Source: Candidatus Woesearchaeota archaeon
GTDB taxonomy: Archaea > Nanobdellota > Nanobdellia > Woesearchaeales > JABIAG01
DNA: 49,495 nucleotides
Direction of reading: 5' to 3'
NCBI GenBank assembly: GCA_018653365.1
Contig: JABIAG010000001.1
Coordinates: 161,031-210,525, forward strand
Positions 1-8,960 of the stretch are shown here, piece by piece (positions within the stretch are counted from its first letter, which is position 1; each line of letters starts with the position of its first letter). The translations under genes were made by a program, and so were the position numbers. The notes under the pieces were generated by a model. The model made no database searches. It saw nothing but the letters and a program-made list of their open reading frames with translations, and had not been told where the DNA came from.

Positions 1-127
1 AAACACCCTTATTATCCCCTAATAAAGCAGTTTTGGTAAGAAACGCATAAGCAAGAACATAAATTAATAGGAAAGTAAAAATAGGAGAAAAATGTCCTAA
101 TAATCCAACATCTAATAAAGTAGCCAT
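1..127 (-). CDS. Membrane protein, N-terminal part (runs off window)
   Basis: An open frame begins with ATG at 127 and runs to the window edge (about 42 codons, starting MATLLDVGLLGHFSPIFTF). It encodes a hydrophobic N-terminal segment followed by a short polar turn (LTKTALLGDNKG). The pattern of a small soluble start, a proline in the first helix and a K/E-rich turn matches the two upstream minus-strand genes (starts at 763 and 1395), so this looks like a third tandem paralog. It lies 9 bases after the stop of the 208-residue gene and is probably in the same operon. I see no family name I can defend. The C-terminus is outside the window. Confidence 0.7.
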   Translation of the reverse strand, partial: MATLLDVGLLGHFSPIFTFLLIYVLAYAFLTKTALLGDNKGV

Positions 128-136
128 TTTTTAAAA

Positions 137-763
137 TTAAGCGGGTTTATGCTCGTCTGCATTTCCTCCATTAGATAATGCTTCACCTATATGATGGCTT
201 AGTGCAGCCCTGTTGGGAAATGGTTGTCCACATTTACACTTATGATCTTTAATTCCACTTCCGGTAATAAATTTAACAAGTACACCAAATATTATAACAA
301 TGATAATTATGGCCTGAAATTCGGGATCGCCAAACCAACTAGTGAGTCCATATCCACTAACACTTCCAATACCAATATTATCAATGAATATTAAAGCTAC
401 CACTATGAGTGCGACCCATTTAATCCACCTCATATGAAAGGACATGTCGTCACTATTTGTGGATAATGCTCCAATTAACATTAGTGCCATAACTACGGCA
501 ATTATGAGTAATGCGACCTGGGGAATCGATGAATTAATGACTTGAACAACATCAACTTCACCATAATAATAATTACTTGTTACATGGGGAATGATAACTA
601 ATAATGCAATAACTAATGCAAGAACCATTTGCATTCTTGGTTTCTCTTTCATTTGCGGAATTTGAGAAGAGACAGCATAAACTACTGCAAAGACTAAAAT
701 GAATGGAAGAATAACTTCTATTAAATCAGGGCCAATTAGATTAAGTGCTTGTTGAAAATACAT
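137..763 (-). CDS. Multi-pass membrane protein with C-terminal zinc-finger-like motif
   Basis: 208 residues with about five hydrophobic segments (roughly 12-32, 46-60, 79-100, 113-133 and 150-168). After the last segment the cytosolic-looking tail has KCKCGQPFPNRAALSHHIG, which resembles a C2H2 finger (Cys-x-Cys, Phe and Leu at the usual hydrophobic positions, adjacent His residues). The Cys pair is one residue closer than canonical, so metal binding is inference. The gene is paralogous to the next upstream gene (starts at 1395): both share a 'DLIEVILPFILVF'-like first helix. A GGAGGA ribosome site at 775-780 and a TATA-like box at 801-810 suggest a short leader, unlike most first genes here. 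Function unknown. Confidence 0.75.
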   Translation of the reverse strand: MYFQQALNLIGPDLIEVILPFILVFAVVYAVSSQIPQMKEKPRMQMVLALVIALLVIIPHVTSNYYYGEVDVVQVINSSIPQVALLIIAVVMALMLIGALSTNSDDMSFHMRWIKWVALIVVALIFIDNIGIGSVSGYGLTSWFGDPEFQAIIIIVIIFGVLVKFITGSGIKDHKCKCGQPFPNRAALSHHIGEALSNGGNADEHKPA

Positions 764-816
764 TGTTTTTTCTGTCCTCCTTTTTTATTTTTGTTTCTTA
801 GTATATAAACTTTTCT

Positions 817-1395
817 TTAACTCTCTTCTTCATCAGTACTGCCTTTGTCCTTACTTAAGAAAAACATAAACCCACCAATTATAACTAAAAGAATAATTAC
901 TCCAACAAAAGAGCTGCTCCAATTACTTGCCATGAAACCCCATGCAATTTCTAACCAACTTTGTCCGTTAACTCTAATTGCGTCAAGGAAAATGAATATT
1001 ATTGCGATAAAAACAATTGCCATAAAGAAATTTCTCCATTTCTTTTCTAAGAAAATTCCCTCTTTCATCTCAGAAGGCTTGGTAAAACTTCCAACTAATA
1101 ATAAAAATGATGCGGATAAGATTAATAATAAAACCATATTGGCAACTGCACGATTTATTGCACCCACTAAATTAGTTGAGGCAACAACAAGAAATGCTAT
1201 AACAAAAGCAGCCATAGCATTAAGATTTCTTCTTGGATATTCTTTACCATTAATTTCCTCAAGACCAAAAATTTTGGACTTTTCAAGAAGAGCAAACGTA
1301 ATTGTGAATACTAATAAAAAAGGAAGAACTACATCATACACTCCAAGACGGTCTAAAAAACCAACTGCTCCGACTAGAGCACCTCCATCAGCCAT
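817..1395 (-). CDS. Multi-pass membrane protein, paralog of the 137-763 product
   Basis: 192 residues with about five hydrophobic segments. The first (YDVVLPFLLVFTITFAL) aligns by eye with the first helix of the following gene, and the two proteins keep the same spacing of a charged K/E loop, two helices, a polar region, and then two helices. The tail ends in acidic residues (DEEES) and has no zinc-finger motif. A TATA-like box (about 1418-1426) lies 27 bases upstream of the ATG, so the mRNA is probably leaderless. It heads a three-gene minus-strand cluster. Function unknown. An antisense open frame over the same bases reads as low-complexity shadow. Confidence 0.75.
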   Translation of the reverse strand: MADGGALVGAVGFLDRLGVYDVVLPFLLVFTITFALLEKSKIFGLEEINGKEYPRRNLNAMAAFVIAFLVVASTNLVGAINRAVANMVLLLILSASFLLLVGSFTKPSEMKEGIFLEKKWRNFFMAIVFIAIIFIFLDAIRVNGQSWLEIAWGFMASNWSSSFVGVIILLVIIGGFMFFLSKDKGSTDEEES

Positions 1396-1489
1396 TATTA
1401 AATAACCATTTATTTAGTATATAAACCTTTCGATTCCAGTTCTCGATAAAAACCAAAGTTATTTAAATCGATCTGATCTTCTAAGCTAT

Positions 1490-2035
1490 ATGTTCGAAAA
1501 ACTAACAAAAGAATACGAGAAGCACGATCTGGCTAGAGAGGGCGTTATAATAGTCTCTCGAGAGGTTATAAGATCTAGTAAAAAAATAATTTCTGCAGTA
1601 CACAATGATAAATTAGTTGATGCTGCAAAATACAAACAAAAAATATTAAAAGAAATTGGATTGATGCGAAAACAAAAAGATAAAGCTAAAACAGGAAGTT
1701 ATTCTGTAGCAATACAAGAGTATATCGAAGCAATACTATTATTAGAATATGCTAAAACTGGTAAAATATTAGAATTTAGTAATTTTGGCTGCACTCCAGA
1801 TGAATATATAATGGGGATTTGTGATTTTGTTGGAGAGTTACAACGAAGAGCGGTTTTAAAAGTATCAAAAGGAGATAAGAAAGAGATCAAAAAAATATAT
1901 GCTGACGTTCAAAAAATATATGATGGACTATTAGACTTTAGTTTTAGAGGCGAGGTTCGTAAAAAGTTTGATTTGGTTAAGTATGTGATGGTTAGATTAG
2001 AAGAAATACAGTTAGAATTAAAATTAAGAAAATGA
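1490..2035 (+). CDS. Translin family nucleic-acid-binding protein
   Basis: 181 residues, all-helical. The C-terminal half carries the translin signature: YIMGICDFVGELQRRAVL at about 106-123 and then RKKFDLVKYVMVRLEEIQ. Translin proteins form ring oligomers that bind single-stranded RNA/DNA; archaeal members act as RNA-binding or RNase subunits, but the role here is inferred. The ATG lies 25 bases after the centre of ATTTAAAT (1461-1468), consistent with a leaderless mRNA. The stop overlaps the start of the TrmJ-like gene (ATGA), so the two are translationally coupled. It diverges from the membrane-protein cluster. Confidence 0.85.
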   Translation: MFEKLTKEYEKHDLAREGVIIVSREVIRSSKKIISAVHNDKLVDAAKYKQKILKEIGLMRKQKDKAKTGSYSVAIQEYIEAILLLEYAKTGKILEFSNFGCTPDEYIMGICDFVGELQRRAVLKVSKGDKKEIKKIYADVQKIYDGLLDFSFRGEVRKKFDLVKYVMVRLEEIQLELKLRK

Positions 2036-2688
2036 TTTCTATTGTTTTGATAGAGCCTAAAACACAAGGAAATATTGGAGCAATTGCTAGAGTAATGAAA
2101 AACTTTGGGTTTAGTGAGCTAGTATTGGTAAACCCTAAATGTTCTTTGGGAGACGAAGCATATATTCGAGCAAAACATGCTAAAGATGTTTTGGATAATG
2201 TTAAGATTTTGAAAAGATGGCCAAAACTGGATTATTTAGTTGCAACATCTTCTAAAACTGGTCGAGATTATAATATCCCTCGAAATCCCATAACTCCTGC
2301 TGAGTTGGGCAAGGTATTGCCTTCTAAAGGAAAGATAGGGTTGGTTTTTGGGAGAGAGGAAGATGGACTGAATAATTTAGAATTAGCAAAATGTGATTTT
2401 ATGGTTAAAATTCCTACGGATAAGGATTATAAGGCAATGAATTTAAGTCATTCTGTTGCAGTGATGTTATATTCACTTAGTTCATTGTCAAATGATGTTG
2501 TCCCAATTTCTTTAGCTGAGAAAAAACAATTATTCAAAATGTTGGATAAAGCGTTGCTCAAAATGAAATTTGTTTTAGAAGACAAACGAGAAACACAAAG
2601 GTTAGTGTGGAAGAAAATGATTGGAAAATCGTTTTTATCTAAACGAGAAGCGTATGCATTAATGGGATTCTTTAAGAAGTTAGTGTAA
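2032..2688 (+). CDS. trmJ: TrmJ-like tRNA 2'-O-methyltransferase (SPOUT/SpoU)
   Basis: 218 residues. The N-terminus MISIVLIEPKTQGNIGAIAR is the SpoU first motif. GLVFGREEDGL (about 103-113) and MNLSHSVAVMLYSL (about 140-153) are motifs 2 and 3, which build the knotted SAM site. Archaeal TrmJ methylates the ribose of nucleotide 32 in the tRNA anticodon loop. A short helical C-terminal tail (about 165-218) is present, as in TrmJ. It overlaps the translin gene by 4 bases, an unusual pairing of a tRNA modification enzyme with an RNA-binding ring protein. Target nucleotide is inferred from the family. Confidence 0.88.
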   Translation: MISIVLIEPKTQGNIGAIARVMKNFGFSELVLVNPKCSLGDEAYIRAKHAKDVLDNVKILKRWPKLDYLVATSSKTGRDYNIPRNPITPAELGKVLPSKGKIGLVFGREEDGLNNLELAKCDFMVKIPTDKDYKAMNLSHSVAVMLYSLSSLSNDVVPISLAEKKQLFKMLDKALLKMKFVLEDKRETQRLVWKKMIGKSFLSKREAYALMGFFKKLV

Positions 2689-2727
2689 AAGAGAAAAATT
2701 TATTAATGATAGTGCTGGTTAAGAATC

Positions 2728-3798
2728 ATGGTTAAGAATCTTTTGGACGAAGATGGTATGAAATCAATACTTGCATGTTGTGACGGAAATGAAGAATCTG
2801 TGTTAAACGAAATTCTTAAAGCATTGGCATCTGGTGCTTCAAAATTTGAAGAAGCTTTTATGAATTTTTTAGAACCAACGAAGTTTAGAGCTTTAAAACA
2901 AAAATTTAGAGAGGCTAAAACGCATACTCAAGATGTAGATTTTGATGAACGTTTACATGAGTTTGATTTACAATATAATGTACAAGTTGTTTTTGGTGAG
3001 GCCGGTGAAGGGTTTACCCAGACAATAACTGACTGGTTAGATGATGAAGAACCATTTAATCAACATGCAAATATGCGTTTTCTTATTAAGTATTTCAAAT
3101 TTAATTATATCGAGGCTTTTGATTTCATGTTAACTAATATAAATCAGTTAAGAAAGAATAAAAAACGACAACTTATCTTAAGTATTTTACAACTTTTGCA
3201 TTTAGGAGATGAAAAAAAAATCTTAGCCGCGTATGCTAGTTTTCAAGCAAAACTTGTAACTCAGGGTTTTGGTTTTGAGGGGGTTGTTATAGGAAAACCC
3301 AGATTACCTAATGAAATTAAAAAGAAAGGCGTTGTTAAGAGAGCCGCTTTACTTATAGCTATGGCGTTTATTGGTGCAGGAGGAATGCGGGGTGCGCAGC
3401 ACTTTTTAGGAAAAGACGTTATGTCCATTGCACCTATTAAAAGAGTAGTTAATCATAGTGAAATAAAAAAGAATATAACCCCTTTTGAAGAAATAGTTCA
3501 AAAATCTATTAAAAAAGATTTTGAAAAAGAGTTAGATGAGCTAAGCGGATTTAAAAGTCGAAAAAAACACCTACTCAAATTATTTGGAAAAAATGCAGAT
3601 AAAGCTTTGAGACAAGTAGAAGAACTTGAAAAAGAAATTGCAAAAAAGATTGAGGGATTTAAAAGGTTTAGAGTTAATTTAACCACCCTTGGAGTAAGTA
3701 AAGAAGCTTTAATAATGCCAGATGCGATTATTCAAGCGTATGAAAATGTTTTAAGAGATGTTAAAGGACAAAAAGCAAGATTTACTCCGACTTCTTAA
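2728..3798 (+). CDS. Uncharacterised protein with mid-sequence hydrophobic segment
   Basis: 356 residues that I do not recognise. The first 190 residues look globular and helical. A short hydrophobic stretch (about 206-220, AALLIAMAFIGAGG) could be one membrane anchor or a buried glycine-rich helix. The last 130 residues are highly charged, with coiled-coil heptads around 265-320 (KKDFEKELDEL, LRQVEELEKEIAKK). A TATA-like AATTTATTA at 2697-2705 fits a leaderless start at 2728. It ends by overlapping the convergent winged-helix gene by 17 bases. Proximity to the translin-TrmJ operon is not evidence of shared function. Confidence 0.6.
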   Translation: MVKNLLDEDGMKSILACCDGNEESVLNEILKALASGASKFEEAFMNFLEPTKFRALKQKFREAKTHTQDVDFDERLHEFDLQYNVQVVFGEAGEGFTQTITDWLDDEEPFNQHANMRFLIKYFKFNYIEAFDFMLTNINQLRKNKKRQLILSILQLLHLGDEKKILAAYASFQAKLVTQGFGFEGVVIGKPRLPNEIKKKGVVKRAALLIAMAFIGAGGMRGAQHFLGKDVMSIAPIKRVVNHSEIKKNITPFEEIVQKSIKKDFEKELDELSGFKSRKKHLLKLFGKNADKALRQVEELEKEIAKKIEGFKRFRVNLTTLGVSKEALIMPDAIIQAYENVLRDVKGQKARFTPTS

Positions 3799-4096
3799 GA
3801 AAATAATTTAAAACACGCTTACTGTTCTTAGGTCGGGCATTAGAACCTAGTGTATAATATACTTTTTCTGCTTTATCCCCCCAAGAATAATTACCTTTTT
3901 CTTCTTTAACCTCTTTTATTTCAAGCTCTTTTAATGCAACGCCTTTCTTTAGATGATAATAAACTGACCTGATGTGAACTTTTGGAAAAATGTCAATGTA
4001 ATAAGTATACAACTCATACCCATACACCTTTTTTTTAACATTAATGATTTCAATAATGTTTTGACGTATAACTGATTTTGTGGGTCTTCCTCTCAT
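3782..4096 (-). CDS. Winged-helix DNA-binding protein, PadR-like
   Basis: 104 residues. The N-terminus RGRPTKSVIRQNIIEI and the following KKKVYGYELYTYYIDIFPKVHIRSVYYHLKKGVALKELEI read as a winged helix with a recognition helix at about 44-58. The 'YGYEL...VYYHLKKG' pattern is typical of PadR-like regulators, although it lacks the usual C-terminal dimerisation coiled coil. The tail is basic. A TTTTTTAATAAC box (about 4116-4128) lies 26 bases before the ATG. It diverges from the Wzz-like gene and could regulate it, which is inference from position only. The 3' end overlaps the upstream gene by 17 bases. Confidence 0.7.
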   Translation of the reverse strand: MRGRPTKSVIRQNIIEIINVKKKVYGYELYTYYIDIFPKVHIRSVYYHLKKGVALKELEIKEVKEEKGNYSWGDKAEKVYYTLGSNARPKNSKRVLNYFLKKSE

Positions 4097-4187
4097 AAAT
4101 TAACTCTATATTTTGTTTTTTAATAACTTTTTGTTTCACTTCTATTAAATACAAACATTTAAATACCTTTTAGACCAGAAAATATGT

Positions 4188-6464
4188 ATGGAATCCGTGC
4201 AGTATCAAGCACAACCAATGGCACAACCTCAAGTACAGCCACAAGTAGGTCAACCTCTAACAATTAAGGATTACATAAGCATAATTGGGAAAAGAAAAAA
4301 AATAATTCTAGTCCTGGCAGTGGTATTCATGATTATAGTTCTGGTCTTTCTAACTCTAGCAAAAGGAGGGAATGAGGTAAATTCACTAATCTCTCTAGTG
4401 GGCGAAAAGGGTGAAATTGGACCGATTGTAGAACAAAAAGTAATTCTGGAAGGAAGTGACGTGATTGAACCCGTAATTGCAAAAAACTTTCAAGAAGCAA
4501 TATCTCTTGATGATTTTAAATCAAGTCATATGACTGTCGAATTAGTCAGAGAACGAGTTGACAGAACAAAAGAACAATTAGTATCTTTCTTATCTTTAAC
4601 AACTAAAGCAGATACAAAAGAACAAGCTAAAAAAATAAATGATGATTTAGTGAAGCAGTTTTTTGAAATAATCGAACCAAGATATGGTGCACAAAAAGCA
4701 ATTAAAGAAAAAATAAGCGTATTTGAAGAAGAAGAACAAGCTCTAAAAGAATACATTACATTAATTGAACAAGTAATATTTGAATCCTCACAAGAAATAG
4801 AAAATGCAAATGAATTAGTAACAAAATTTAAAATACAAATTGATGCATATGTTAATAGATTTGAATCCGAGAATATTAAAGGAAAAACCTTGGATTATTA
4901 TCCTCTAATGCACACTAAAGTGTTAAATGATATTTCACGATTCAGAGAACAAGTTATTGAAGCAGAAGAGGCAACTTGGCACAGTTCACATCGAGATGCA
5001 GCAGCAGAACGATTCATAAAACAGCTTAATGCATATCAAGATAAGCTAACTTCACAAAATATAAGTGAAATGCCTGTAGAAAATTTTGTTTTAATGCAGT
5101 TTGAAATGGAAGAAGCACTAAACCAATTTCAAAAAGATGTCGTAGGTAATACCACTCAAGATGATTTTACAGGAGAGCAAGCAATGAATCAATTGTTAGA
5201 TAAACGAAAGGCGTTAAGTGACGTAAAAATACAAAAAGTACAATTTGAACAAGACTTATTATTGGAAAAGAATGCATATAGTGTTTTAAGTTCTCCTAGT
5301 TTAGCAAATTCATTAACTTCATCTTCAAATGCAGTAATTAAAGTATCTAAAGACTATGAAGACGTATATGCTGCTCTAGAGGCACAAGAGTTACTTACTT
5401 CTTCAGAAATTATGGAACCAGTAATAGTAAAATATTCCGATATGTCTTTTGAAACATTTATCGCTAGAAATTTGAATATTGACAAAGTGAAAGTTGTTAC
5501 AAACCAAGGAAACAATCAAATATTACCTTTCATTACAATTGATCTAGCTGGGCCTACTTCTGAAGAAAGTAAGCAAATGCTTCAAGAAGTTCTAGATAAC
5601 TTTTTTAATTATATTAACGAGCACAATAATTATGCAGATAAAGTAAAATTAGTTGAAGAAAAAATTGAACTAAAACAGGATGAAATAAACAACATCAAAA
5701 TTGATGTAAACTTGTTTGAAACAGACATTTATGGACAAAATTTAATGAAATTAAGAGAAATATCTTTACTAAAAACAAAGTTATTATTATCTGATTATAA
5801 AAAACGGCTTTCAGATATAAGTACTGAAAAAATAGATTTACAAGATCAATTAAGAAAACAGGGAACTTTTAATTTAATAAGTGCACCATTAACAATTCAA
5901 GGTCCTGGAGAAAAGTTTGCACCAAACAAAACTAATTTTATTCAAATAGGCATCACTGCGGTGGTAGGATTTTTTATTGCAATATTTTTAGTAATCGCAT
6001 ATGAGACAAAATTTCCAGAATATCAAGCGAGATATGCACAATTTGTACAAGCACAAAACCTCCCTGTTCAACAGGGTTCAGTTCAACCCGTTCAACCTGT
6101 CCAACAACCAATACAGCCAATTCAACAAATGCCACAACCAGTTCAACAACCTGCTGTACAGAAACAACCCTTGATATCAAAATTATTTGCCAAAGCACCC
6201 CCTGTTCAACAAATAGCCCAACCTGTTGCTCAAGCTCCAGCGCCACAACCTGTTGTTGAAAGAAAACCTTTCTTTCAAAACTTATTTGCAAATAAAACAA
6301 AAGATGTATATTATGTAACAAAGAATTCGTTTGATCAAACAGTACGAAACCAAGACCCTGGATTAGAAGAATTAAACCAATTAAAAACAACTAAGTTAGA
6401 TGATACTGTTAAAGATGAATTTGAAGTAATGAGTAAAATAAAGAAAAATTTGAAAGCAATATAA
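4188..6464 (+). CDS. Wzz-like polysaccharide co-polymerase / two-TM coiled-coil membrane protein
   Basis: 758 residues. After a Gln/Pro-rich leader (1-23), LTIKDYISIIGKRKKIILVL enters a first transmembrane helix (about 39-57). A long extracytoplasmic coiled-coil region of about 520 residues follows, with a second helix near 586-606 after a Pro/Gly stretch (LISAPLTIQGPGEKFAPNK). This is the topology and end-motif of Wzz/chain-length-determinant proteins, though it is longer than the usual 300-450 residues. The C-terminal tail (about 620-758) is Gln/Pro-rich and holds two copies of a short motif (KQPLISKLFAK and RKPFFQNLFAN). A TTTAAATA box at about 4159-4166 gives leaderless spacing. Role in surface glycan assembly is inference. 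Confidence 0.65.
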   Translation: MESVQYQAQPMAQPQVQPQVGQPLTIKDYISIIGKRKKIILVLAVVFMIIVLVFLTLAKGGNEVNSLISLVGEKGEIGPIVEQKVILEGSDVIEPVIAKNFQEAISLDDFKSSHMTVELVRERVDRTKEQLVSFLSLTTKADTKEQAKKINDDLVKQFFEIIEPRYGAQKAIKEKISVFEEEEQALKEYITLIEQVIFESSQEIENANELVTKFKIQIDAYVNRFESENIKGKTLDYYPLMHTKVLNDISRFREQVIEAEEATWHSSHRDAAAERFIKQLNAYQDKLTSQNISEMPVENFVLMQFEMEEALNQFQKDVVGNTTQDDFTGEQAMNQLLDKRKALSDVKIQKVQFEQDLLLEKNAYSVLSSPSLANSLTSSSNAVIKVSKDYEDVYAALEAQELLTSSEIMEPVIVKYSDMSFETFIARNLNIDKVKVVTNQGNNQILPFITIDLAGPTSEESKQMLQEVLDNFFNYINEHNNYADKVKLVEEKIELKQDEINNIKIDVNLFETDIYGQNLMKLREISLLKTKLLLSDYKKRLSDISTEKIDLQDQLRKQGTFNLISAPLTIQGPGEKFAPNKTNFIQIGITAVVGFFIAIFLVIAYETKFPEYQARYAQFVQAQNLPVQQGSVQPVQPVQQPIQPIQQMPQPVQQPAVQKQPLISKLFAKAPPVQQIAQPVAQAPAPQPVVERKPFFQNLFANKTKDVYYVTKNSFDQTVRNQDPGLEELNQLKTTKLDDTVKDEFEVMSKIKKNLKAI

Positions 6465-6469
6465 TTCGA

Positions 6470-8866
6470 CTATTTCTTTTCTGCTTCAGCAATTTTTAAT
6501 CTTGTTTTAAGAACAGTATCAGGGTTAAGAGAAATACTATCAATGTTTTGTTTTACAAGAAATTGAGCAAACTCTGGAAAATCACTTGGGGCTTGACCAC
6601 AAATCCCTATCTTTCTTTTATTCTTTTTGGCATGAGTTATAGCAATGGAAACCATGTCTTTTACTGCTTGATTCTGCTCATCATAAACATCACTTAAGAT
6701 TTCAGAATCTCTATCCACGCCCAAGGTAAGTTGAGTAAGATCATTACTACCTATACTAAACCCATCAAAAATCTTAGCAAAATCATCTGCAAGAATAACA
6801 TTAGAAGGAACTTCACACATAACATAAAGTTCTAACTTGTTTTTACCTTTCTTTAGACCATTTTGAGCCATGATTTTAATTACTTTCTTTCCTTCATTTA
6901 TTGTTCTACAAAAAGGGACCATTAGTTTAATATTGTTTAATCCAAATTCTTCTCTGGCTTTTTTCATAGCTTTGCATTCTAAAACAAAAGCTTCTTTATA
7001 ACCTGGTTTGTAATAACGGGAAGCGCCTCTCCAACCAATCATGGGATTATCTTCTTTAGGTTCAAACTGTTTTCCACCAATTAATGAAGCATACTCATTT
7101 GTTTTGAAGTCAGATAAACGCACAATTACATCTTTTGGATAAAAAGCAGCAGCGATAGTTCCCACCCCTCTTGCCAATTCATCAATGAAAAACTGTTTTT
7201 TATCTTTATAATTGTACGTAAGATCCTTAATTATTTTTCTTGTTTTCGAATCTTTTATTTTGTCAAAATGAATAAGCGCCATAGGATGAATCTTAATATA
7301 AGAATTTATTATGAATTCCTCTCTTGCTAAACCCACACCATCATTTGGTATGAATGAGAAGTTAAACGCTTCTTCAGGATTGCCAACATTCATCATAATC
7401 TTAGTTCTAGTCTTAGGAATAGTTTTTAGATTAGTCTTTTTAATTTTAAATGGTAAATTTCCTTTATACACAAAGCCCATCTCACCTTCAGCACAACTGA
7501 CGGTAACCATTTGTTTATTCTTTATTGCTTCAGTAGCATGATTTGTTCCAACTAAACAAGGAATGCCTAATTCTCTACTAATTATGGCAGCATGGCAGGT
7601 TCTTCCACCACGGTTAGTTACAATTGCGCTTGCTATTTTCATGATTGGTTCCCAATCAGGATCAGTCATATCAGTAACAAGAACTTCGCCTTTTTTGAAA
7701 CCATGAATTCCTTTAACATTCTTAATAATTCGAGCTTTTCCCTTACCAATTCTTTCACCAACGCTACTTCCAGTTATGAGAACAGGTCCATGTTTTATTA
7801 ATTGATATTCTTCTAATGTGTTAATATCTCTTTGTGAAGTAACTGTTTCAGGACGGGCCTGAACAATGAATAATTTTCCTGTGTTACCATCTTTAGCCCA
7901 TTCCATGTCCATTGGGGTGTAACACTTTCTTTTATTAGAATAATGATCTTCAATTATACATGCCCATTTGGCTAAAAGTAATATTTCTGATTCTGTTAAA
8001 ACAAATTTCTTTCTTTCAGTTTCATTTACACTTATTATCTTTGTAGGTTTTGAAGAATCATTAGAATAAATCATTTTGATCTTCTTTTCTCCAACTTTCT
8101 TTTTTATTATGGGTTTAAATTTGTTTAAAGTAGGTTTGAAAACATAATACTCATCTGGGTTAACAGAACCTTGAACTACTGTTTCTCCAAGTCCGTAGGC
8201 TGCAGTTATAAACGCAGCATTTTTGAATCCTGATTCAGTATCAATAGAAAACATAACTCCTGATGAAGCTAAATCGGATCGCACCATTTTTTGAACTCCT
8301 ATTGAAAGAGCAACCTTAAAATGATCAAAGCCTTTATCTTCACGGTATGAAATAGCTCTGTTTGTGAATAATGAAGCAAAACAATGTTTGCAAGATTCTA
8401 ATAAATTATTAATTCCTCTTATGTTAAGAAATGTTTCTTGTTGGCCAGCAAAGCTTGCATCAGGAAGATCTTCTGCAGTTGCACTGCTTCGTACCGCAGT
8501 ATCGCAATTTTTGCCATATTCTTTTTCTAATCTTTTGTATGCTTTAGCAATTTCAAATTTTAATTCATCTGGAAAAATTAAACTTCGTATGAGTGTTCTT
8601 ACTTGATCTCCTTTGCGTTGTAAGTTTCGTAAATTTTTAGTATTAAGTCCTTTTAGAATTGATTTAACTTTTTTTTCAGCGTCATTTGATCTTAATAAGA
8701 ATCGGTATGCCTCTGCAGTTATTGCAAAACCATTAGGAACGTTAACATGTTTCTTTTTTAGTTCACGATACATCTCACCAAGGGATGCATTTTTCCCCCC
8801 TACAATTGGAACCTCTCCAATTGAGAGTTCATTAAACCATAAAACTAATTTACTCTCTTTTTTCAT
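6470..8866 (-). CDS. ppsA: Phosphoenolpyruvate synthase
   Basis: 798 residues, full length for the family. The order is an N-terminal ATP-binding domain (GGKNASLGEM near 19, TAVRSSATAEDLPDASFAGQ near 124), the swivelling phosphohistidine domain (GGRTCHAAIISRELGIPCLV, catalytic His), and the PEP/pyruvate TIM barrel (CEVPSNVILADDFA, GFSIGSNDLTQL, ICGQAPSD). It converts pyruvate and ATP to PEP, AMP and phosphate, the gluconeogenic entry step. It has a ribosome site GGGTGAT at 8874-8880, 7 bases from the ATG, and a TATA box near 8930-8938, implying a leader of roughly 40 bases. Its stop is 5 bases from the convergent Wzz-like gene. Confidence 0.95.
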   Translation of the reverse strand: MKKESKLVLWFNELSIGEVPIVGGKNASLGEMYRELKKKHVNVPNGFAITAEAYRFLLRSNDAEKKVKSILKGLNTKNLRNLQRKGDQVRTLIRSLIFPDELKFEIAKAYKRLEKEYGKNCDTAVRSSATAEDLPDASFAGQQETFLNIRGINNLLESCKHCFASLFTNRAISYREDKGFDHFKVALSIGVQKMVRSDLASSGVMFSIDTESGFKNAAFITAAYGLGETVVQGSVNPDEYYVFKPTLNKFKPIIKKKVGEKKIKMIYSNDSSKPTKIISVNETERKKFVLTESEILLLAKWACIIEDHYSNKRKCYTPMDMEWAKDGNTGKLFIVQARPETVTSQRDINTLEEYQLIKHGPVLITGSSVGERIGKGKARIIKNVKGIHGFKKGEVLVTDMTDPDWEPIMKIASAIVTNRGGRTCHAAIISRELGIPCLVGTNHATEAIKNKQMVTVSCAEGEMGFVYKGNLPFKIKKTNLKTIPKTRTKIMMNVGNPEEAFNFSFIPNDGVGLAREEFIINSYIKIHPMALIHFDKIKDSKTRKIIKDLTYNYKDKKQFFIDELARGVGTIAAAFYPKDVIVRLSDFKTNEYASLIGGKQFEPKEDNPMIGWRGASRYYKPGYKEAFVLECKAMKKAREEFGLNNIKLMVPFCRTINEGKKVIKIMAQNGLKKGKNKLELYVMCEVPSNVILADDFAKIFDGFSIGSNDLTQLTLGVDRDSEILSDVYDEQNQAVKDMVSIAITHAKKNKRKIGICGQAPSDFPEFAQFLVKQNIDSISLNPDTVLKTRLKIAEAEKK

Positions 8867-8960
8867 TTATTCAATCACCCTTTTTCCCACACAAGTACTA
8901 CAATATTGATTTTTTAATAGAGGTAATGGTATATAAATGTTTTGAAAAGTGTATTCAACA

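Noticed and set aside
845-1405. 186-codon open frame antisense to the 192-residue membrane gene
   Set aside because: Low-complexity Lys/Ile/Thr composition that mirrors the hydrophobic codons of the real gene; no promoter or ribosome site.
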